Shown one piece after another: positions 26,279-34,492 of a stretch of DNA of 46,100 bases. A program made the translations under genes and the position numbers. The stretch is taken from contig OMZI01000022.1 of the NCBI GenBank assembly GCA_900315485.1, positions 1-46,100 of the forward strand. The letters are read 5' to 3'. Position 1 is the stretch's first letter. Each line of letters begins with the position of its first letter. Source of the DNA: an uncultured Eubacteriales bacterium (lineage in GTDB: Bacteria; Bacillota; Clostridia; Peptostreptococcales; Anaerovoracaceae). The notes beneath the pieces are model-generated. The model saw nothing but the letters and a program-made list of their open reading frames with translations. It was not told the origin of the DNA and made no database searches.

Positions 26279-27443
26279 TTATCTTCTCATGCACAAAGAC
26301 ATACAGTGCGGAGTTGTCGCGATCGACCGCATCAGTGGTGCTCTGTCTGAGTTTTCGGTTATCGATCCGGAGCACGCTCCGTTTCTCGGCAATGCTAACG
26401 AAAACAATATGAAAACATGGTGGAAACACAGAGCCGTGCCGGGTTCAAGGACAGATATGGCTGAAATTATACGTAAGGCTGGCTGCGACAGCAACCTTGA
26501 TTATCTCGCGAAGAATCTTGCCCTCAGTATTACCGATACTTACTGGATCTGCCCTCTTGATCTTGAGCTTTCCTGGGATGATGTCAACCTTCACAGACGC
26601 AGTCTCAATGATCAGGGCATTTTATCATATCAGAACGGAACGTCATATGACCCGAATGCTTCTCTCGGCGGTCAGATGAATAAGTACTGGGATATCAGCG
26701 GCGAGTCACCTGTCCTGGTCAAACGGGCATATGAATATTACGGTCAGCAGAGTGTAAACGAACTCTTTGCTTCAGAATTACATTTAAGGCAAAATTCAGG
26801 AGTCCCTTTCGTCATGTATCATGAGCGCAAAGCAGACGACAATGCGGTTCTGTCATGCTGTGAGGCTTTCACCGATGAGCATGTTGAATTTATCTCTGCA
26901 TATGAAGTCATGCTCTCAAGAAAGCAGCGTCCGGGTATGTCTGACTGTGACCATTACATCTCTGTCTGTGATTCTATGGGTATCCCTCAGGAGGAAATGC
27001 AGCAGTTTCTGGATTATCTCATCCTCACTGATTTTGCCATCAGCAACATTGATGAGCACCTGCAGAACTTCGGTATTCTGAGGAACGCGGACACACTTGG
27101 ATTCATTGGACCTGCTCCTATCTTTGATTCAGGCAACAGCATGTTTTTCAACAGGACAGGCTCTGTTCCTCTCAGCAGGACTGAATTACTTGAGCAGGAG
27201 ATCAGGTCGATGCATACGAGTGAAGAAAAAATGCTTAAGCATGTACGTGATGTGTCCGTCCTGGACCCTGATAAACTCCCAGCCCCGGATGAAACATCCG
27301 CCTTCTATCTTTCTCACGGGATTCCGGAGGCAAAATGTCACCTGATATCCGGCAGCTACCGCAACAAACTGAGCCTTCTGAATGACTTCATGAAAGGTAT
27401 AAAAATCTCCCTCTACCTCGAAAAGCAGAGAGGCATGTCATAA
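26268..27443 (+). CDS. HipA-like kinase, toxin-type
   Basis: A 391-residue protein with a divergent HipA/PI3K-like kinase core. A Gly-rich loop SYDPNASLGGQMNKYW lies near 126-141. The ATP lysine is in VLVKRA (Lys152), and Glu170 is in FASELHL. The catalytic loop SNIDEHLQNFG has Asp262 and Asn267, and the metal Asp287 is in IFDSGNS. All key residues are present, so it should be active. Its N-terminal 120 residues are unlike HipA or HipT. The ATG at 26268 (AAAGG 7 nt upstream) is used rather than a TTG at 26253. It lies on the lagging strand between gyrB and recF, which normally adjoin, suggesting insertion. The target is unknown. Confidence 0.75.
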   Translation: MNDNYLLMHKDIQCGVVAIDRISGALSEFSVIDPEHAPFLGNANENNMKTWWKHRAVPGSRTDMAEIIRKAGCDSNLDYLAKNLALSITDTYWICPLDLELSWDDVNLHRRSLNDQGILSYQNGTSYDPNASLGGQMNKYWDISGESPVLVKRAYEYYGQQSVNELFASELHLRQNSGVPFVMYHERKADDNAVLSCCEAFTDEHVEFISAYEVMLSRKQRPGMSDCDHYISVCDSMGIPQEEMQQFLDYLILTDFAISNIDEHLQNFGILRNADTLGFIGPAPIFDSGNSMFFNRTGSVPLSRTELLEQEIRSMHTSEEKMLKHVRDVSVLDPDKLPAPDETSAFYLSHGIPEAKCHLISGSYRNKLSLLNDFMKGIKISLYLEKQRGMS

Positions 27444-27530
27444 ACGGTCTTTTTCATCTTTTTTATCCAGATTCTTCCTGTACACTGCGAGCATTATGAA
27501 GCCGAGGAGCAATGCCAGCACCAGCACTGT
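27438..27530 (-). pseudogene. C-terminal remnant of a membrane protein
   Basis: On the minus strand this stretch reads TVLVLALLLGFIMLAVYRKN followed by LDKKDEKDRL and a stop. It is a transmembrane helix and charged tail with no start or upstream body. It abuts border element E2 at 27531 and overlaps the end of the HipA-like gene. It looks like the tail of a gene lost when the locus was rearranged. Confidence 0.5.
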
Positions 27531-27552
27531 GGGGACGGTCCCTTTTGACACG
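27531..27552 (+). repeat. Border element E2 (half palindrome)
   Basis: GGGGACGGTCCCTTTTGACACG, read from 27531 just past the recF stop at 27553, matches the core and right half of E1. The left TGTGTCA arm is reduced to TGTG. Confidence 0.7.
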
Positions 27553-28791
27553 TTAATACTTATCTACTCGTGTTACAGTTCCCTCTTCTATACGGAATAA
27601 CGTGCCCCCTCTTAAATCTCTGATAACCTCTTCGTTCAGCTCGGCTGAAGTGATGAAGAGCTGCACATCGTCTATCTCGTTAACAAGGAATCTCTGCCTG
27701 TCGAGATCGAGCTCGGACAGCACGTCGTCGAGAAGCAGTACAGGCGATTCGTCAAGAAGCTGCCTTGCTATCCTTATCTCGGCCAGCTTGAGTGACAGCG
27801 CGATCGTCCTCTGCTGTCCCTGCGAACCGTACTTCTTCGCATCCTTGCCGTTGATGTAGAACTCGATGTCATCCCTGTGCGGTCCTATGCTCTGGCTGCC
27901 GTTGTAGATATCCCTGTCTCTGTGGTGGTAGAACTGCTTGTACAGAATCTCCCTTCCCTCAGGCGCGGTGACAAAATCGCAGGTCGTCCTGTATCCGATC
28001 CTCAGCTCTTCCCTGCCGCCCGATATCTTCCTCATTATCTCGGCCGCCTCATCAGACAGCATCTCTGTGAATTCCTTCCTGTATCTGATCAGCTCATATC
28101 CCGCATCCGCGAGCTGGTGATCAAACACATCCAGCATGTCCTCGTTGTACTGCCTGCTGTTGTCGAATCTGCTCCTGTCACCCTCTCCCGGCGCCAGGCC
28201 CTCCAGCGACGGCATCTTGCCGCCCGCGTTTATATCGTTAAGTGATATGTTGTCAGCGCGGGTGAATGTTTTCTTCTTTATATTAAAGTAACCTTTGAGC
28301 AAAGCGTTCTTCTGTCTCAGTGCGTCATTGTACTGTTTGAGGACCTCGTAGTACCTCGGCCTCATCTGCGACAGTTCGCGGTTGATGAAAGCTCTTCTTC
28401 TGTCAGGGCTGTCCTTGATTATCCTCAGATCATCCGGTGAAAAGATGATAACAACGACATTATTAAGAAGCTCGGTCGTCTTGCTGATGACCTTGCCGTC
28501 CTTTTTTATCATCTTTTTACCGTCATTTCTTATAACTATATTAATATTTTTATCAATATCTTCTGAAGTGATGTCCGTACTTACCCTCGCACTGCTCTCA
28601 CCGAACATGATGAGGTCCGACGAGTTGTTCGTGCGGAACGACCTTGCGAACGCTGTGAGATATATCGCCTCGACGAGATTCGTTTTGCCCTGGGCATTCT
28701 CGCCGACGATAATATTGCGGCTGTCATCAAAGTCCAGCTCGAGGTTTTTATAGTTTCTGAAGTTTTCAAGAATGATACTGTTTATCTTCAT
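27553..28791 (-). CDS. recF: DNA replication and repair protein RecF
   Basis: A 412-residue SMC-like ATPase that loads RecA at gaps and stalled forks. Walker A is GENAQGKT (30-37). The ABC signature lies in YGSQGQQRTIALSLKLAE, and Walker B is VLLLDDVLSELD. The start is MKINSIILENFRNY at 28791; the longer in-frame reading is not supported. It is about 40 residues longer than usual because of a Gly/Asp-rich insertion (NDINAGGKMPSLEGLAPGEG). It lies on the other side of oriC from dnaA-dnaN and is separated from gyrB by the HTH/HipA-like module. Confidence 0.95.
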   Translation of the reverse strand: MKINSIILENFRNYKNLELDFDDSRNIIVGENAQGKTNLVEAIYLTAFARSFRTNNSSDLIMFGESSARVSTDITSEDIDKNINIVIRNDGKKMIKKDGKVISKTTELLNNVVVIIFSPDDLRIIKDSPDRRRAFINRELSQMRPRYYEVLKQYNDALRQKNALLKGYFNIKKKTFTRADNISLNDINAGGKMPSLEGLAPGEGDRSRFDNSRQYNEDMLDVFDHQLADAGYELIRYRKEFTEMLSDEAAEIMRKISGGREELRIGYRTTCDFVTAPEGREILYKQFYHHRDRDIYNGSQSIGPHRDDIEFYINGKDAKKYGSQGQQRTIALSLKLAEIRIARQLLDESPVLLLDDVLSELDLDRQRFLVNEIDDVQLFITSAELNEEVIRDLRGGTLFRIEEGTVTRVDKY

Positions 28792-28945
28792 GATGCATCC
28801 CGTTCCGGTCCGCTGCCATTCACGGCTGCGGATCATAATATTTCTCTTTGTATCAAATTATACAATATTATTAAGTGCTCTATGCAAATAAATGGAGGGC
28901 TTCACAAATTAATAGTTGCCGGATTACGCCACTTTACTCTATTTA

Positions 28946-28954
28946 TGATATAAT
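28946..28954 (+). promoter_or_regulatory. Extended -10 promoter of the membrane-anchored protein
   Basis: TGATATAAT at 28946-28954 is a perfect extended -10, 44 bp before the ATG at 28998. No strong -35 is seen. Confidence 0.6.
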
Positions 28955-28997
28955 TCACACAGATATACGCATTTTTCCGGAGATTGGAGATACAGAA

Positions 28998-29594
28998 ATG
29001 AATAATAAAAGAGGCGGTGTTGGTGCCAAGATACTGCTTGTTCTCATACTGATGCTCGCATCCGCTGCAGGCGGTGCTTACGGCTACAGCATCCTTGACG
29101 GAAAGCTGGCTGCCCGCGATGCGAAGAAGGACATCGAGATGGTCAGGATCTCTGACTATGACACTGAGGAAGCAACTACTGTCGAAGGCCTTATTGAAGA
29201 GACTTCCAAAGATCTCGAAACAGCAAAATCCCGCAAGGATGTTTACGAGATAATGGAAAAGTTCGATGAGGAGGTTGCCAAGGTCAAGACCAAGGCTCAG
29301 AAAGAGCTCGAAGAGGCTAAGAAGGAAGCTGAAGAAGCCAGAAACAGCCGCAACAACAACAGTAATAACAACAGCTATAACAGCTCGGACGATTACGACG
29401 ACACATACGGCAATGATTACGACAGTAATTATGATTCCGGCAGCAGTTCTTCAGGCAGCGGCAGCAGCAATAATAACAGCAACAGCAGTGGTAACAGCAG
29501 CAACAGTAACAGCGGCGGAAGTGCTATCACCAATGATGACGGCAGTTCCGGAAGAGGCGGACTTATCAACAGCCTGCTGAATAAGGACAACTGA
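28998..29594 (+). CDS. Membrane-anchored coiled-coil protein with Ser/Asn/Gly-rich tail
   Basis: A 198-residue protein of unknown family. After MNNKRGGVGA a single transmembrane or signal helix (11-32) would leave the rest outside the cell. A charged coiled coil follows (about 70-118; MEKFDEEVAKVKTKAQKELE). The C-terminal 80 residues are low-complexity Asn/Ser/Gly/Asp with tandem NSN and SGS runs, like a flexible cell-wall spacer. The start at 28998 has GGAGA 7 nt upstream. It lies about 75 bp before a lipoprotein gene on the same strand. No function is assigned. Confidence 0.7.
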   Translation: MNNKRGGVGAKILLVLILMLASAAGGAYGYSILDGKLAARDAKKDIEMVRISDYDTEEATTVEGLIEETSKDLETAKSRKDVYEIMEKFDEEVAKVKTKAQKELEEAKKEAEEARNSRNNNSNNNSYNSSDDYDDTYGNDYDSNYDSGSSSSGSGSSNNNSNSSGNSSNSNSGGSAITNDDGSSGRGGLINSLLNKDN

Positions 29595-29668
29595 TAATAT
29601 ATCTTTTTTTACTATTATTAATAATTGAGGGGTATTGAAGAGAAAGGTATTTTAAGGAGGTTCATAAA

Positions 29669-30091
29669 ATGAAAAGAAAAAGTATGATAGCGATGCTTCT
29701 CGCATTCGTAATGTCATTCTCACTGATGGCTACAGCATGCGGCTCCCCTAAGACAATCGAGGAGTACATCGAGAAGGATAAGGAAGCAGCAGAACAGGTA
29801 CAGAAGGCAGCTGATACAGCTGGTCTCACAGTAGACTTCAGTGGAAACGATGTTGTTTATACATACGATCTCGCATCCATCGATAACGTTACTGAAGAAG
29901 TTATCAAGAGTGACATGATGAAAGAGCAGCTCTCATCCGCACTCGACTCAACAACAGATACATTCGTAGGTCTGTGCAAGCAGCTTGAGGAAGAGTCCAA
30001 GATCGAAGGCATCCAGATCGTAGTCAACTACACATACGGAGATGAGGTCATTGTAACCAAGACATTCAATTCATCCGGAGCGGTAGAATAA
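29669..30091 (+). CDS. DUF4854-family lipoprotein
   Basis: A 140-residue lipoprotein. Its signal ends in a lipobox MATAC with Cys24. The mature part has IEEYIEKDKEAAEQVQKAAD, a VYTYDL strand, and a C-terminal VVNYTYGDEVIVTKTF, matching the DUF4854 pattern of small clostridial lipoproteins with no known role. AAGGAGG is 8 nt before the ATG. It is followed by a good terminator and probably shares a message with the coiled-coil protein before it. Confidence 0.8.
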   Translation: MKRKSMIAMLLAFVMSFSLMATACGSPKTIEEYIEKDKEAAEQVQKAADTAGLTVDFSGNDVVYTYDLASIDNVTEEVIKSDMMKEQLSSALDSTTDTFVGLCKQLEEESKIEGIQIVVNYTYGDEVIVTKTFNSSGAVE

Positions 30092-30128
30092 TAACTGCTT
30101 AATTAGTTGATATTATTGGCAAAGTGAT

Positions 30129-30161
30129 AATCCTGCACTAATGAAGTGCAGGATTATTTTT
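30129..30161 (+). terminator. Terminator of the DUF4854 gene
   Basis: AATCCTGCACT (30129-30139) and AGTGCAGGATT (30145-30155) form a perfect 11-bp stem followed by ATTTTTAAT. Confidence 0.85.
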
Positions 30162-30176
30162 AATATGATTAATACA

Positions 30177-30280
30177 AAAGCAGCACTTATATATCGTAAT
30201 GCGAGTATTCCGCAGAACCTGCCTTCAGGATATGCTGCAGGTTTGAGGACGCGAGCAGTGCGATATATAAGTGCTGCTTT
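30177..30280 (-). repeat. Structured 3'-UTR element A (GTCCTC/TCTGCGG family)
   Basis: A perfect 20-bp outer stem joins AAAGCAGCACTTATATATCG (30177-30196) to its complement (30261-30280). On the minus strand the interior reads CACTGCTCGCGTCCTC, a variable hairpin (ACCTGC/GCAGGT), then TTCTGCGGAATACTCGCATT. It begins 10 bp after the jag stop, in sense orientation to jag. Confidence 0.85.
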
Positions 30281-30290
30281 CTAATATTAA

Positions 30291-31169
30291 TTATTTAAGT
30301 TCTATTATTACCTTGCGGTACGGATCCTTGCCCTCACTTCTTGTCTTGACCTTAGGGTGATTCTGAAGTGTGCAGTGGATCACTTTGCGCTCATAAGGAT
30401 TCATCGGCTCGAGTGTGACTGAATGTCTTGTTCTCTCTACCTTGCCTGCAAGTCTGTTGGCGAGGTTGACAAGTGTCTTCTCTCTCTTGGATCTGTAGTT
30501 CTCAGCATCCAGGATGACTCTTGTGTATTTGCCGTTTTCCTTATTTACTACGTAGCTTGCGAGACACTGAACTGCGTCGAGTGTAGCACCGCGCTTGCCG
30601 ATAATAGTTCCTGTATCCTTGCCGGTGATCTCTACGAATACCAGCTCTTCGCCTGCCTTGACACTGAAGTCGAGGTCGATGCCCATTTTGTCAGCGATAT
30701 CTCTGAGGAAAGCCTCAACAGGATGTCCCTGAACCGGGTCGAGCTTCTTGACCTCATACAGCATAGAGTCTTCTACTGACAGGTCGTATTTCTTGTTCTT
30801 TGACGATTTGCTGTTTTTTCTTGATTTTGCATGAGCCTTCTCTCTTGCTCTTGCATCTTCTCTCTCTTCAGCTTCGTACTTATCGTATTCTGCCCTTACT
30901 TCATCAGGCAGCTTTGAAGATGAATTTTCAGGGAGACCTGCGAGGATAGCATCGATGTCATCGAATGTAGCCTTTTCCTTGACGTTGTTTCCCTTATCTT
31001 CCTTCGCCGTTACTCTAACTCTGGCGAGCTTTGAGCCGATTCCCAGAAAACCGCTTGACGATTCCTCCAGAATCTCTACCTCTACCTCATCTCTTTCAAG
31101 CTTGAGATCCTTGAGTGCAAGTCCGACAGCGGTCTCTACATCGACTCCCCATTTTTCTGAAGATCTCAT
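30291..31169 (-). CDS. jag: RNA-binding protein Jag/KhpB
   Basis: A 292-residue protein with three parts. A Jag_N domain (about 5-52; VDVETAVGLALKDLKLERDE) comes first, then a charged linker (about 60-130). A KH domain carries GTIIGKRGATLDAVQ, and a C-terminal R3H domain has MNPYERKVIHCTLQNHPKV. KhpB binds RNA and in Gram-positives affects cell division and wall synthesis. The ATG directly follows the yidC stop, with AAAGGA in the yidC tail. Structured element A lies immediately downstream. Confidence 0.95.
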   Translation of the reverse strand: MRSSEKWGVDVETAVGLALKDLKLERDEVEVEILEESSSGFLGIGSKLARVRVTAKEDKGNNVKEKATFDDIDAILAGLPENSSSKLPDEVRAEYDKYEAEEREDARAREKAHAKSRKNSKSSKNKKYDLSVEDSMLYEVKKLDPVQGHPVEAFLRDIADKMGIDLDFSVKAGEELVFVEITGKDTGTIIGKRGATLDAVQCLASYVVNKENGKYTRVILDAENYRSKREKTLVNLANRLAGKVERTRHSVTLEPMNPYERKVIHCTLQNHPKVKTRSEGKDPYRKVIIELK

Positions 31170-31934
31170 TTACTGAACATATCCTTTCATTCTTGCTCTC
31201 TTCTTCCTTGCAAGTTCCTTTTCAGCTCGCTCTGCCAGCTTCTTCTGCTCTTTTTCCTTATTCATCTGTTCTCTGATCTTGTTGATTCTGATGTTAAAGA
31301 AAATCTGCATGATCTGACCGCCTGCCCAGTAAATGGCAAGTCCGGCAGGATATGATCTTGCGAGCCAGAGGATACTAAGCGGGAAGAAATATTTCATTAT
31401 TGCATTCATTGCCTTGTTCTGTCCTGCAGAAGCGCCAGGCTGCTGCATTTGCATTGCATTGTTCATGGCAAATGCAAAATATGTGGCTACTCCTGCTAAT
31501 ACAGGCAGAATCCAGGCATCCGGCTGTGCAAGGTCCTTGATCCAGAGGAAGGACTCGTGGTTCGCGAAAATCATTTCGTCTCCGGCCGGCATGTACTTCA
31601 TCGGATTTCTGAGAAGTGCAAACAGTCCCATGATGATAGGGAACTGAATAAGCATAGGAAGACATCCGCTCATAGGATTGAATCCTGTCTCAGAGTAAAG
31701 CTTCTGCATTTCTTCGTTCTGCTTCTCTTTGTCGTTGGCATATCTGCGCTGGATTTCCTGAGCTTTCTCAGACATCTCAGCCATATCTCCTGAAGACTTT
31801 ATCTGTTTTGCATACAGAGGATAGAGAACCAGCTTTACAATGAATGTAAGAATAATGAGCGAAATACCGTAGTTTCCTACTAATTTATATATCCACATCA
31901 GCAGATATCCGATTGGCTTGGCAATTATTCCCAT
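31170..31934 (-). CDS. yidC: Membrane protein insertase YidC/OxaA/SpoIIIJ
   Basis: A 254-residue inner-membrane insertase of the short Gram-positive type. It starts with a membrane segment (IIAKPIGYLLMWIYKLV) and has five predicted segments in total. The first cytoplasmic hairpin is IQRRYANDKEKQNEEMQKLY. The conserved CLPMLIQFPIIMGLF and a basic C-terminal tail (KEKQKKLAERAEKELARKKR) that contacts ribosomes are present. No lipobox is evident at the start. It lies 15 bp after yidD. Confidence 0.95.
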   Translation of the reverse strand: MGIIAKPIGYLLMWIYKLVGNYGISLIILTFIVKLVLYPLYAKQIKSSGDMAEMSEKAQEIQRRYANDKEKQNEEMQKLYSETGFNPMSGCLPMLIQFPIIMGLFALLRNPMKYMPAGDEMIFANHESFLWIKDLAQPDAWILPVLAGVATYFAFAMNNAMQMQQPGASAGQNKAMNAIMKYFFPLSILWLARSYPAGLAIYWAGGQIMQIFFNIRINKIREQMNKEKEQKKLAERAEKELARKKRARMKGYVQ

Positions 31935-31949
31935 TATCTGTCTCCGTTC

Positions 31950-32177
31950 TTATGGTACAGGGTCATATCCACCCGGGCGGCCCGGATGACATCTGAGTAT
32001 TCTCTTTATACCCAGCCAGCTTCCTTTGAGAGCTCCGTATTTTTCAACGGCTTCTATAAAATATGCGCTGCAGGTAGGTGTATATCTGCAGTGAGCTCCT
32101 ATATAGGGTGAAATACCAAGCTGATAAGCCCTTACCATCAATATTAAAAATCTCTGAATAAAGTTTTTCTTCTTCAT
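31950..32177 (-). CDS. yidD: Membrane protein insertion efficiency factor YidD
   Basis: A 75-residue protein, full family length. It has the signature [20 protein letters not shown] followed by [21 protein letters not shown] and the C-terminal [13 protein letters not shown]. It aids YidC-dependent insertion. It starts 6 bp after the rnpA stop. Confidence 0.96.
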   Translation of the reverse strand: MKKKNFIQRFLILMVRAYQLGISPYIGAHCRYTPTCSAYFIEAVEKYGALKGSWLGIKRILRCHPGRPGGYDPVP

Positions 32178-32183
32178 GTCCCT

Positions 32184-32546
32184 TTACTGATTGTTTTCTT
32201 TCAACAGACCGCAGGCTCTTAATGCACCGTACATTGCACGCTGCACTTCACTCTGTCCTGCTTCCTTTATAGTATTCCTTGCCACGAATACTATGTCATA
32301 ACCTTCCTTAATATATTCACGTACGGAATAGTATGACTCTCTCATGAGTCTTCTTGACCGGTTTCTCTCTACAGAGTTACCTACCTTCTTGCTGGAAACA
32401 AATGCTGTTCTTGTATAGTCCAGATTGTTGTTTCTGTACAGCACAACAACATACCTGCTTCCTCTGGATTTTCCTCTGTTGTAAACTCTGCTGAAATCCT
32501 TCTGTTTTCTGAGAGTAAGTTCGCTGTTATCTCTCACCTGGGACAC
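32184..32546 (-). CDS. rnpA: Ribonuclease P protein component
   Basis: A 120-residue basic subunit that helps the RNase P RNA mature tRNA 5' ends. LRKQKDFSRVYNRGKSRGSR is the N-terminal signature, and the RNR motif is in NSVERNRSRRLMRESY. The GTG at 32546 is the most likely start, with AGGA just upstream; a second GTG three codons in is possible. It lies 12 bp after rpmH. Confidence 0.95.
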   Translation of the reverse strand: MSQVRDNSELTLRKQKDFSRVYNRGKSRGSRYVVVLYRNNNLDYTRTAFVSSKKVGNSVERNRSRRLMRESYYSVREYIKEGYDIVFVARNTIKEAGQSEVQRAMYGALRACGLLKENNQ

Positions 32547-32558
32547 CTGATCCTGAAA

Positions 32559-32693
32559 CTAAGCTGTGAGGGACTTTCTTCCTCTTGCTCTTCTTCTCTT
32601 GAGTACCTTGCGGCCGTTAGCTGTAGCCATTCTCTTGCGGAATCCGTGTTCCTTAAGTCTCTGTCTCTTCTTAGGCTGATAAGTTCTTTTCAT
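32559..32693 (-). CDS. rpmH: Ribosomal protein L34
   Basis: A 44-residue protein starting [20 protein letters not shown] and ending GRKSLTA, the universally conserved bL34 sequence. ATG is at 32693 and TAG at 32559, with AAAGGAG 9 nt before the start. It heads the rpmH-rnpA-yidD-yidC-jag operon. Confidence 0.97.
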   Translation of the reverse strand: MKRTYQPKKRQRLKEHGFRKRMATANGRKVLKRRRARGRKSLTA

Positions 32694-32733
32694 TTTTCTT
32701 ACTCCTTTAACTTAATATATAATGTAAATAATT

Positions 32734-32765
32734 AAAAAATTGCTGCTCTCTGAATTTCAAGAGCA
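32734..32765 (-). terminator. Terminator-like hairpin in the rpmH leader
   Basis: On the minus strand TGCTCT (32765-32760) pairs with AGAGCA (32749-32744) and is followed by GCAATTTTTTAATT. It lies between the rpmH promoter and its start codon, so it may attenuate ribosomal-protein expression. Confidence 0.45.
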
Positions 32766-32778
32766 CATACGCCTAAAA

Positions 32779-32807
32779 AGTATAGTTTAACGTCCTTTTT
32801 AAGTCAA
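32779..32807 (-). promoter_or_regulatory. rpmH operon promoter
   Basis: On the minus strand, TTGACT (32807-32802) and TATACT (32784-32779) are separated by 17 bp. Confidence 0.75.
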
Positions 32808-32987
32808 GTTATTCATACTCATACACTGCAGTATTTTATGTGTCTAAAATAAATACAAATTTCTCAAAAAATCATTTATTCACAATATGTAGTGTTGCCT
32901 GATACTTATTAACAACTTTATCAACAACATGTGGATAACTATATTTTTGTTTTTAATTTTTACTTAGAAAATGCGTAATTTCAGCCT

Positions 32988-33016
32988 TTGCATATGTGGA
33001 AAACTTTATGTAAAAT
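32988..33016 (+). promoter_or_regulatory. dnaA promoter with DnaA box in the spacer
   Basis: TTGCAT (32988-32993) and TAAAAT (33011-33016) are 17 bp apart. The DnaA box TGTGGAAAA (32995-33003) lies between them, which fits DnaA autorepression. Confidence 0.75.
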
Positions 33017-33043
33017 TGATACATAAGTGATAGGAGTGGAAAT

Positions 33044-34387
33044 TTGGACAAAAACAAGATATGGGGTACTACTCTCAATTACCTCAAGGCAAATACAACT
33101 GAACTAAGCTATAATACCTGGATCTCTCCTCTCTACATCCATCACATTGAGGAAGAAGCAGGTATTATTTATCTTGCATGGCCTAATCAGTCAAAATTAG
33201 TCAATCATCTGAACGAACATTACCTCAATCAGATTGAAAATGCACTTAACAGCAGCCTTGATAAACCATACAGAGTAGTAATCAGGCAGGAAAAAGAATA
33301 CGACGTTAATAAGATAGATACAACAAGGATGAAGAACCCTCTCAATCAGGAGAAACTCTTCAACCCTCGTTTTAATTTTGAAAATTTTGTAGTAGGAAAT
33401 TCTAATAAATATGCACATGCAGTATCTGTAGCAGTAGCAGAGGCTCCGGGAGAAATATATAATCCTCTTTTTATTTACGGAGGATCCGGTCTGGGCAAAA
33501 CTCATCTGATGCAGGCCATAGGTGTACAGATAATAAGGAACAATCCGAGTACCAAAGTACTCTATGTTTCCACCGAAATGTTTACAAATGAGCTTATTAC
33601 TGCAATCAATGACAATAAAACAAGAAGTTTCCGCAATAAATACAGAAAAGTGGATGTACTTCTCATAGATGACATACATTTTTTACAGGGTAAAGAAGCA
33701 ACACAGGAAGAATTTTTCCATACTTTTGAAACACTTTACCAGAACAACAAGCAGATAGTCATTACAAGTGACTGCCCGCCGGTAAGTCTCAAGGGTCTTG
33801 ATGAAAGACTCAGAACCAGATTCAGCTGGAACATGATAGCAGATATACAGCCGCCTGATTATGAGACAAGAGTAGCTATTCTCAAGAATCTCGCTGAAAA
33901 GTCTGATCTTGAAATGAATTCTGATCTGTATGATGTACTCTGCATGATAGCTGACCAGGTCAAGGATAATATAAGAGAACTTGAAGGTGCATATAACAGA
34001 GTTATCGGATTATCCCAGCTTCTCAATGAAAAAATAACTGTTGATAATGCCAAGAGCATACTCAAGGACATCATTAAAGATAATGAGCAGGCAGTTGCTC
34101 CTGAAAGAATAAGATCAACAGTAGCAAATCATTACAAAATCAAGATTGCTGACATGGATTCTCCTAAGAGAAATGCAGAAATAACTCTTCCTAGACAGGT
34201 AGCAATGTATCTGTGCAGAGAAACTACAGAACTTTCACTTCCTAAAATAGGAAAACTCTTCGGAAACAGACACTATTCAACAGTTATACATGCAGTTGAA
34301 AAGATAGAAGATGAGCTGAAGTATGATGAAGAGCTGCGTGAAAATGTAGAAACTATAAAAGCAAAGCTGAATATAGGAAGAAGATAA
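33044..34387 (+). CDS. dnaA: Chromosomal replication initiator DnaA
   Basis: A 447-residue AAA+ initiator. Domain I (about 1-85) includes NTWISPL. Domain II is short. Domain III has Walker A GGSGLGKT (146-153), Walker B LLIDD (206-210) and sensor 1 IVITSD. Domain IV binds DnaA boxes through RQVAMYLCRE and GNRHYSTVIHAV. It starts with TTG at 33044, 7 nt after AGGAG, a weak start that keeps initiator levels low. It is flanked by DnaA-box clusters on both sides. Structured element C begins 7 bp after the stop. Confidence 0.98.
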   Translation: MDKNKIWGTTLNYLKANTTELSYNTWISPLYIHHIEEEAGIIYLAWPNQSKLVNHLNEHYLNQIENALNSSLDKPYRVVIRQEKEYDVNKIDTTRMKNPLNQEKLFNPRFNFENFVVGNSNKYAHAVSVAVAEAPGEIYNPLFIYGGSGLGKTHLMQAIGVQIIRNNPSTKVLYVSTEMFTNELITAINDNKTRSFRNKYRKVDVLLIDDIHFLQGKEATQEEFFHTFETLYQNNKQIVITSDCPPVSLKGLDERLRTRFSWNMIADIQPPDYETRVAILKNLAEKSDLEMNSDLYDVLCMIADQVKDNIRELEGAYNRVIGLSQLLNEKITVDNAKSILKDIIKDNEQAVAPERIRSTVANHYKIKIADMDSPKRNAEITLPRQVAMYLCRETTELSLPKIGKLFGNRHYSTVIHAVEKIEDELKYDEELRENVETIKAKLNIGRR

Positions 34388-34394
34388 TATTTAA

Positions 34395-34492
34395 AATCAA
34401 ATAAAAATATTCGCTTCACTCGAGTCCTCAAAAGTGCGCATATCCTTACAGCACTTTCTGCGGAATTCTCGTTCATCAAAATTTTTATTTGA
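34395..34492 (+). repeat. Structured 3'-UTR element C (GTCCTC/TCTGCGG family)
   Basis: The outer stem ATCAAATAAAAAT (34395-34407) / ATTTTTATTTGAT (34480-34492) is perfect over 13 bp. Inside are CTTCACTCGAGTCCTC, a variable stem AAGTGC/GCACTT and TCTGCGGAATTCTCGTTC. It lies 7 bp after the dnaA stop, in sense orientation. Confidence 0.85.

Larger units (their letters stand above)
32694..33043. other. oriC: Replication origin, left part (rpmH-dnaA)
   Basis: An AT-rich 350-bp region between divergent rpmH and dnaA. DnaA boxes: TTATTCACA (32876-32884), TTATTAACA (32907-32915), TTATCAACA (32918-32926), TTATCCACA on the minus strand (32930-32938), and TTTTCCACA on the minus strand (32995-33003). 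A weaker TTATTCATA lies at 32809-32817. The very AT-rich 32939-32975, next to the box cluster, is the likely unwinding site. Confidence 0.85.

Noticed and set aside
28792-28836. Longer RecF start
   Set aside because: The added residues do not look like RecF, which begins at MKINSIILENFRNY.
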